A stretch of 7,351 bases of DNA from Clostridia bacterium (GTDB taxonomy: Bacteria; Bacillota; Clostridia; Oscillospirales; CAG-272): the NCBI GenBank assembly GCA_029010655.1, contig JAQXKW010000145.1, positions 1 to 7,351 on the forward strand, in the 5' to 3' direction. This document shows positions 3,429 to 7,351 of the stretch, one piece after another. Numbering within the stretch: the stretch's first letter is position 1; each line of letters begins with the position of its first letter. The translations under genes and the position numbers were made by a program. The notes under the pieces were generated by a model. The model did no database searches. It saw nothing but the letters and a program-made list of their open reading frames with translations, and was not told the origin of the DNA.

Positions 3429-5096
3429 GTGGCAAATAACAATAACAAGCTGAAAGTAATGATGCTCGGCGGGCTTAACGAGATAGGAAAAAATATTGCG
3501 GTTTTCGAGTACGGAGACGATATTATAGTCATCGACTGCGGGCTGGCATTCCCAGACGAGGATATGCTGGGAATTGACCTTGTAATTCCGGATATAACCT
3601 ATCTCGTAAAGAACGCAGACAAAATAAGAGGAATATTTTTAACTCACGGTCACGAGGACCATATAGGCGCTCTGCCGTATATACTCCGGCAGATAAATCC
3701 CCCCGTGTACGGCACGAGGCTTACTCTCGGAATTCTTGAAAACAAGCTTCAGGAAGAAAAAATGACGGACACGGCAAAGCTCATAACCGTAGAGGCGGGA
3801 AGCGTTATCCGCGCGGGGGCTTTTCAGTGCGAGTTTATCCATGTAAACCATTCCATTGCGGACGCCTGCGCCATAGCCGTAAGAACCCCCGTGGGTACGG
3901 TTATCCATACGGGAGACTTCAAGCTGGACGTTTCCCCTATCGACGGCTCAATGATGGACGTAACAAGGCTGGGAGAGTACGGCAACGACGGGGTGCTTTT
4001 GCTTATGTGCGAGTCCACCAACGTGGAGAGAAGCGGATATACCCCCTCGGAAAAGAAAATTGCTTCGTCTCTTGAGCATATTTTCCTTACCAATACGGAT
4101 AAAAGAATAGTCATTGCTACCTTCTCGTCAAATGTTCACCGTGTTCAGCAGATAATAGACGCCAGCGTGAAATTCGGCAGGAGAGTAGCGGTTACGGGCA
4201 GAAGCATGGTAAATATTATCGGCGCGGCTGTAAAGCTTGGCTATATGAAGGTGCCGAATAACGTGCTTATCGACGTGGCGGATATAGGGAAATATCCTCC
4301 GGATATGATAACAATAGTTACTACCGGCTCTCAGGGCGAGCCTATGTCCGCCCTTTACAGAATGGCGTTTTCCGACCACAGCCAGGTGGAGCTGACATCT
4401 AAGGACATTGTCGTCCTTTCCTCCCATGCAATTCCCGGAAACGAGCTTTTAATCGGCAGAATAATCAATGAGCTTTATAAAAGAGGTATCAACGTGTACC
4501 ATGACGACCCGGAGGTTCACGTTTCCGGCCATGCCTGTCAGGAGGAGCTGAAGCTCATGCACAATCTTATCCGCCCCAAATTCTTTATGCCCATTCACGG
4601 CGAATACCGCCACCTTATGCAGCATAAGGAGCTGGCGGAGTTTATGGGAATGGATCCCAAAAACATATTCGTTATGAATATAGGCGAGGTTCTGGAGCTG
4701 GATTCAAACACCTGCAAGCGTGCGGGGAGCGTCCCCTCGGGACGGGTGCTTATAGACGGTTACGGTATCGGAGACGTGGGCAATATAGTGCTCCGTGACC
4801 GAAAGCACCTGTCACAGGACGGACTTATCGTCGTTGTGGCTACGGTGGATATTGACGAAAGAACAATTGTCAGCGGTCCCGATATAATTTCGAGAGGCTT
4901 TGTTTATGTGAGAGAGTCGGAGGAGCTTATGGAGGAAGTGAAATCCATTGCAACCGGCGTGCTTACCACCGCCCTTGACTGCGGCGTTACCGAATGGACT
5001 CAGATGAAAAACAGCGTAAAGGAAAGCCTGACAAAGTATCTGTTTAATAAGACCAAGAGAAAGCCCATGATACTTCCCGTTATTATGAACGTGTAA
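3429..5096 (+). CDS. rnj: Ribonuclease J (metallo-beta-lactamase / beta-CASP)
   Basis: This 555-residue protein has the normal length for RNase J, which degrades and processes mRNA and rRNA by 5'-to-3' exonuclease and endonuclease action in Firmicutes. The N-terminus LGGLNEIGKN (13-22) is a family hallmark. Two zinc ions would be held by the HGHEDH motif (His73, His75, Asp77, His78), His141 in NHSIAD, Asp163 in TGDFK and His390 in MPIHGE. The beta-CASP domain spans roughly 215-370; HVSGH (364-368) is the RNA-binding/catalytic motif. The C-terminal part (about 450-555) is the family dimerisation region. Because every metal ligand is intact it should be active, and looks like J1 rather than the weaker J2 type. 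It leads an operon-like run with the Dabb, U32 and uppP genes, behind its own promoter and long leader. It starts with GTG. Confidence 0.97.
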   Translation: MANNNNKLKVMMLGGLNEIGKNIAVFEYGDDIIVIDCGLAFPDEDMLGIDLVIPDITYLVKNADKIRGIFLTHGHEDHIGALPYILRQINPPVYGTRLTLGILENKLQEEKMTDTAKLITVEAGSVIRAGAFQCEFIHVNHSIADACAIAVRTPVGTVIHTGDFKLDVSPIDGSMMDVTRLGEYGNDGVLLLMCESTNVERSGYTPSEKKIASSLEHIFLTNTDKRIVIATFSSNVHRVQQIIDASVKFGRRVAVTGRSMVNIIGAAVKLGYMKVPNNVLIDVADIGKYPPDMITIVTTGSQGEPMSALYRMAFSDHSQVELTSKDIVVLSSHAIPGNELLIGRIINELYKRGINVYHDDPEVHVSGHACQEELKLMHNLIRPKFFMPIHGEYRHLMQHKELAEFMGMDPKNIFVMNIGEVLELDSNTCKRAGSVPSGRVLIDGYGIGDVGNIVLRDRKHLSQDGLIVVVATVDIDERTIVSGPDIISRGFVYVRESEELMEEVKSIATGVLTTALDCGVTEWTQMKNSVKESLTKYLFNKTKRKPMILPVIMNV

Positions 5097-5156
5097 TGCG
5101 GGATATATCAAAAACCTCCGCCGAGATTTCGGCAAATGCAAAAAGGATAACTAAAC

Positions 5157-5453
5157 ATGAAACATGTAATACTGTGGAAGCTGAAGGACAGCCTTTCCGA
5201 AAAGGAAAAAGAGAGGGTAAAGGCAAATGCCGAAAAAGCCCTTGAGGGGCTTGACGGAAAAATTCCGGGGCTTCTGAAGATAAAAGTAAAAACAGAAATG
5301 CTTGAAACGTCAACGGCTGATATGATGCTCTATACGGAGTTTACGGACAATGAGGCTTATCTCGGCTATAAGTCCCATCCTGCCCACACAGCGGCAGCAG
5401 ACGAATTTGTCCGCCCGTTCATATCGGCGAGACTTTGCTGTGACTATGAATAA
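5157..5453 (+). CDS. Small Dabb-domain (stress-responsive A/B barrel) protein
   Basis: A 98-residue protein starting MKHVILWKLKD, the typical first beta strand of the Dabb fold (dimeric alpha-beta barrel), where His3 is the usual conserved histidine. A charged helix follows at about 14-30. The end segment YKSHPAHTAAADEFVRPF (70-87) matches the common Dabb pattern Y..HP.H...... Family members form dimeric barrels and are mostly of unknown function; some plant and fungal relatives act in polyketide cyclisation or oxidation, so no activity can be assigned. AAGGA (5143-5147) lies nine bases before the ATG. The gene follows rnj by 60 bases, and its last 8 bases overlap the U32 start, so the two are probably translationally coupled. 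Confidence 0.88.
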   Translation: MKHVILWKLKDSLSEKEKERVKANAEKALEGLDGKIPGLLKIKVKTEMLETSTADMMLYTEFTDNEAYLGYKSHPAHTAAADEFVRPFISARLCCDYE

Positions 5454-6693
5454 AAGACCGGAAATTCTGTCCCCTGCGGGAGATTTTGAAAAGCTCCGCT
5501 CCGCCGTGTATTTCGGCGCAGACGCTGTGTACCTTGCAGGCAGAGCCTTCGGAATGAGAGCCGCCAGCGGCAATTTTTCCGACGAGGAGTTGAAGGAGGC
5601 AACGGAGTATTGCCACAGCCGTGGCGTGAAAATTTACGTTACCGTTAATATAATGCCCCGTGACGGAGAATACGGAGCGCTGGAGCGTTTTCTCACATAC
5701 CTTGGCGAAATCGGAGTTGATGCGGCAATAGTTTCCGATTTGGGCGTTGCGGCGCTTCTGAAAAAGTGCGCTCCTCATGTCGCCCTCCATGTTTCAACCC
5801 AGGCAAGCGTGGTTTCCTCTGCCGCCTGTATGGCGTGGTACGCTCTGGGAGCCTCCAGAGTGGTGCTGGCAAGAGAGCTTTCTCTTGAGGCTGTTAAAAA
5901 TATAAGGAAGAATATTCCCGACGACCTTGAAATAGAATGTTTTGTCCACGGCTCCATGTGCGTGGCGTACAGCGGCAGATGTCTGCTGTCACAGCATTAC
6001 GTGGGCAGAGACGCAAACCGGGGAGCCTGCGCTCAGCCGTGCCGCTGGATATATTCAAGGGATACCGCCTTAACTGCGGAAATCGCCGAGGAAAAGCGAA
6101 AAAACGAACTGCTTCCCGTGGTTGAGGACGGGGGAGATACCTTCGTTATGTCCTCAAAGGATATGTGCATGATAGAGCATATACCGGAGCTTTGTGAGGC
6201 GGGAATTCACAGCTTCAAATTAGAGGGCAGAGTGAGAAGCGCATACTACACCGCAGTAGTTACAAATACATATAAAATGGCGCTGGACGCTTATTTCAGA
6301 GACGGGGAAAGCTATGTTTTTGACCCCGCCCTCAAAAGGGAGCTTGACAGCGTTTCCCACAGAGAGTACGGCACGGGCTTTTTCTTCAAAAGCCCCCACG
6401 AGGACGCAAATCTTGTAACCGAGCCGGGCTATATCAGAGAAAAAGCGTACCTTGCAACGGCGGTTGACGGCTGCAGTGCAGGGGGCGTTGCCCGTTTTGT
6501 TCAAAGGAATAAAATTTTCGACGGCTCCCGTGCGGAATTGCTTACCCCCGGAAAAACGGGGCAGGAGCTGACCGTTACGGAAATGAAAAACGAGGCCGGC
6601 GAAAAAATCGAATCAGCCCCCCACCCTGGCATGATTTTTACCGTCCGTTCACCTATTGAAATCAAAAAAGGCGATATTCTGAGAGGCGTTTGA
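5446..6693 (+). CDS. U32-family iron-sulfur protein, TrhP/YrrO-like (predicted RNA hydroxylation)
   Basis: A 415-residue protein. The start is set by the family N-terminus PEILSPAGDFEKL (5-17) and GADAVYL (24-30); the longer open frame from 5350 is rejected because its extra 32 residues lie within the Dabb gene. The U32 signature is perfect at 164-182: Glu-x-Phe-x2-Gly-Ser-Met-Cys-x4-Gly-x-Cys-x-Leu-Ser. Cys172, Cys179, Cys195 and Cys241 have almost the spacing of the [4Fe-4S] ligands known for UbiU-type U32 proteins; Cys199 is an extra candidate. The older label 'collagenase-like peptidase' is probably misleading. TrhP (YegQ) and B. subtilis YrrN/YrrO make 5-hydroxyuridine in tRNA, and RlhA hydroxylates 23S rRNA, both using prephenate-linked chemistry. 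Which RNA this one acts on is not shown. The ribosome binding site is weak, which fits coupling to the overlapping Dabb gene. Confidence 0.9.
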   Translation: MNKRPEILSPAGDFEKLRSAVYFGADAVYLAGRAFGMRAASGNFSDEELKEATEYCHSRGVKIYVTVNIMPRDGEYGALERFLTYLGEIGVDAAIVSDLGVAALLKKCAPHVALHVSTQASVVSSAACMAWYALGASRVVLARELSLEAVKNIRKNIPDDLEIECFVHGSMCVAYSGRCLLSQHYVGRDANRGACAQPCRWIYSRDTALTAEIAEEKRKNELLPVVEDGGDTFVMSSKDMCMIEHIPELCEAGIHSFKLEGRVRSAYYTAVVTNTYKMALDAYFRDGESYVFDPALKRELDSVSHREYGTGFFFKSPHEDANLVTEPGYIREKAYLATAVDGCSAGGVARFVQRNKIFDGSRAELLTPGKTGQELTVTEMKNEAGEKIESAPHPGMIFTVRSPIEIKKGDILRGV

Positions 6694-6706
6694 GAAAGGA
6701 TTTAAT

Positions 6707-7351
6707 ATGCTTGAAATAATTTATTCCATAGTTGCGGGCATTGTTCAGGGCATTACAGAGTGGCTGCCCATAAGCTCAACAGGCCATCTTATCTTGCTTG
6801 ACAGCTTTTTCAACCTTGCCATGGATGAGCAGTTTGTAAAAATGTTCGACGTGGTTATCCAGTTCGGCTCTATTATGGCGATAGTCGTCCTGTATTTCAG
6901 AAGGCTGAATCCCTTTGCACTTTCCAAAACGAAAGAGGAAAAGAGCGAAACCTGGAGCCTTTGGTCAAAGATTCTTGTGGCGGCAGTTCCCGCCGGGGTT
7001 ATCGGACTTTTGTTTGACGATTTCCTTGACGAAACGGTGTTCTCGGACCCTCAGAGAGTATACATAGTCGCAGGCGCACTTCTGTTGTACGGTATCGTGT
7101 TCATTATTATTGAAAGAAAGAATAAAAACAGAAAATTCCGTATAGATACCCCCGAGGGGATAGATTATAAAACAGCTCTCGGTATCGGCGCCTTCCAGGT
7201 GCTGGCTCTTGTTCCCGGCACCTCACGCTCCGGCTCCACCATTATCGGCTCCACGGTTTTGGGTGTATCCAGAACTGCGGCGGCGGAGTTTTCCTTCTTC
7301 CTTGCCGTTCCCGTAATGCTTGGAGCGTCCGTGCTGAAAATTCTTAAATTT
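6707..7351 (+). CDS. uppP: Undecaprenyl-diphosphate phosphatase, 3' end beyond window
   Basis: An integral membrane enzyme (BacA family) that dephosphorylates undecaprenyl diphosphate so the lipid carrier can be reused in peptidoglycan synthesis; extra copies give bacitracin resistance. 215 codons are visible and the frame is open at the right edge; full proteins are usually about 265-285 residues. Motif 1 reads QGITEWLPISSTGHL (14-28), with Glu18, Ser24 and His27 as the catalytic set. Motif 2 is PGTSRSG (170-176), with Arg174. The position equal to E. coli Glu17 is Gln14, a swap I recall as common in Firmicutes homologues. Several hydrophobic segments (about 5-17, 49-64, 88-103, 118-135, 156-169, 195-213) fit a multi-pass protein. 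AAAGGA (6695-6700) lies six bases before the ATG, 13 bases after the U32 stop, so it is probably co-transcribed. Confidence 0.96.
   Translation, partial: MLEIIYSIVAGIVQGITEWLPISSTGHLILLDSFFNLAMDEQFVKMFDVVIQFGSIMAIVVLYFRRLNPFALSKTKEEKSETWSLWSKILVAAVPAGVIGLLFDDFLDETVFSDPQRVYIVAGALLLYGIVFIIIERKNKNRKFRIDTPEGIDYKTALGIGAFQVLALVPGTSRSGSTIIGSTVLGVSRTAAAEFSFFLAVPVMLGASVLKILKF

Noticed and set aside
3253..3453. TTG-started ORF across the rnj leader
   Set aside because: It overlaps the rnj start in another frame, lacks a ribosome binding site and covers structured leader sequence.
5120..5133. Hairpin GCCGA/TCGGC between rnj and the Dabb gene as a terminator
   Set aside because: Only 5 bp and no U run follows, so read-through into the Dabb gene is expected.
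5350..5445. N-terminal extension of the U32 protein from 5350
   Set aside because: The extra 32 residues overlap the Dabb gene in another frame and do not look like the U32 family, whose N-terminus begins right after the ATG at 5446.

Overview
The window looks like chromosome of a Gram-positive anaerobe of the class Clostridia, probably an Oscillospiraceae/Ruminococcus-type gut bacterium. This rests on an RNase J (a Firmicutes-style mRNA nuclease), near-consensus sigma-A promoters (TTGACA/TATAAT) with strong AGGAG-type ribosome binding sites, a 3'-CCA-encoded tRNA-Glu most like Bacillus/Clostridium versions, and host genes of roughly 50% GC. No 16S or other species marker is present, so the placement is an inference.

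Layout. 1-145: a strong hairpin terminator at the left edge and about 110 bases with no convincing gene. 145-273: a compact array of mini-hairpins, each ending in GCATCAC, enclosed in a larger palindrome; it looks like a REP/MITE-type repeat. 276-434 (minus strand): a complete tRNA-Glu(CUC) transcription unit with a consensus promoter, phased A-tracts upstream and an intrinsic terminator. 435-610: AT-rich spacer plus a short GC-rich stretch with no gene. 611-1912 (plus): a promoter and a gene for a 413-residue Fic-domain enzyme. Its base composition is far lower in GC than its neighbours, which suggests horizontal acquisition. 1922-1961: a bidirectional terminator shared with the convergent gene deoD (1970-2713, minus; purine nucleoside phosphorylase), which has its own promoter and a roughly 100-nt structured leader. 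2925-3206 (plus): a 93-residue protein of unknown function with one C-terminal membrane helix.

3211 to the right edge (plus): an operon-like run of four genes behind a promoter and a GC-rich leader. In order they are rnj (RNase J), a small Dabb-domain protein, a U32-family iron-sulfur protein of the TrhP/YrrO kind (tRNA or rRNA hydroxylation), and uppP (undecaprenyl-diphosphate phosphatase), cut off by the window end after 215 codons.

The genes are mostly housekeeping: RNA turnover and modification, purine salvage and cell-wall lipid carrier recycling. The accessory part is the fic gene with its own regulatory region and the repeat array beside the tRNA. No defence island, CRISPR array, transposase or phage gene is visible. 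The best leads are the Fic enzyme with a non-canonical Fic loop (Tyr in place of the usual small residue) and a possible self-operator, the GCATCAC hairpin array, and the structured leaders of rnj and deoD.
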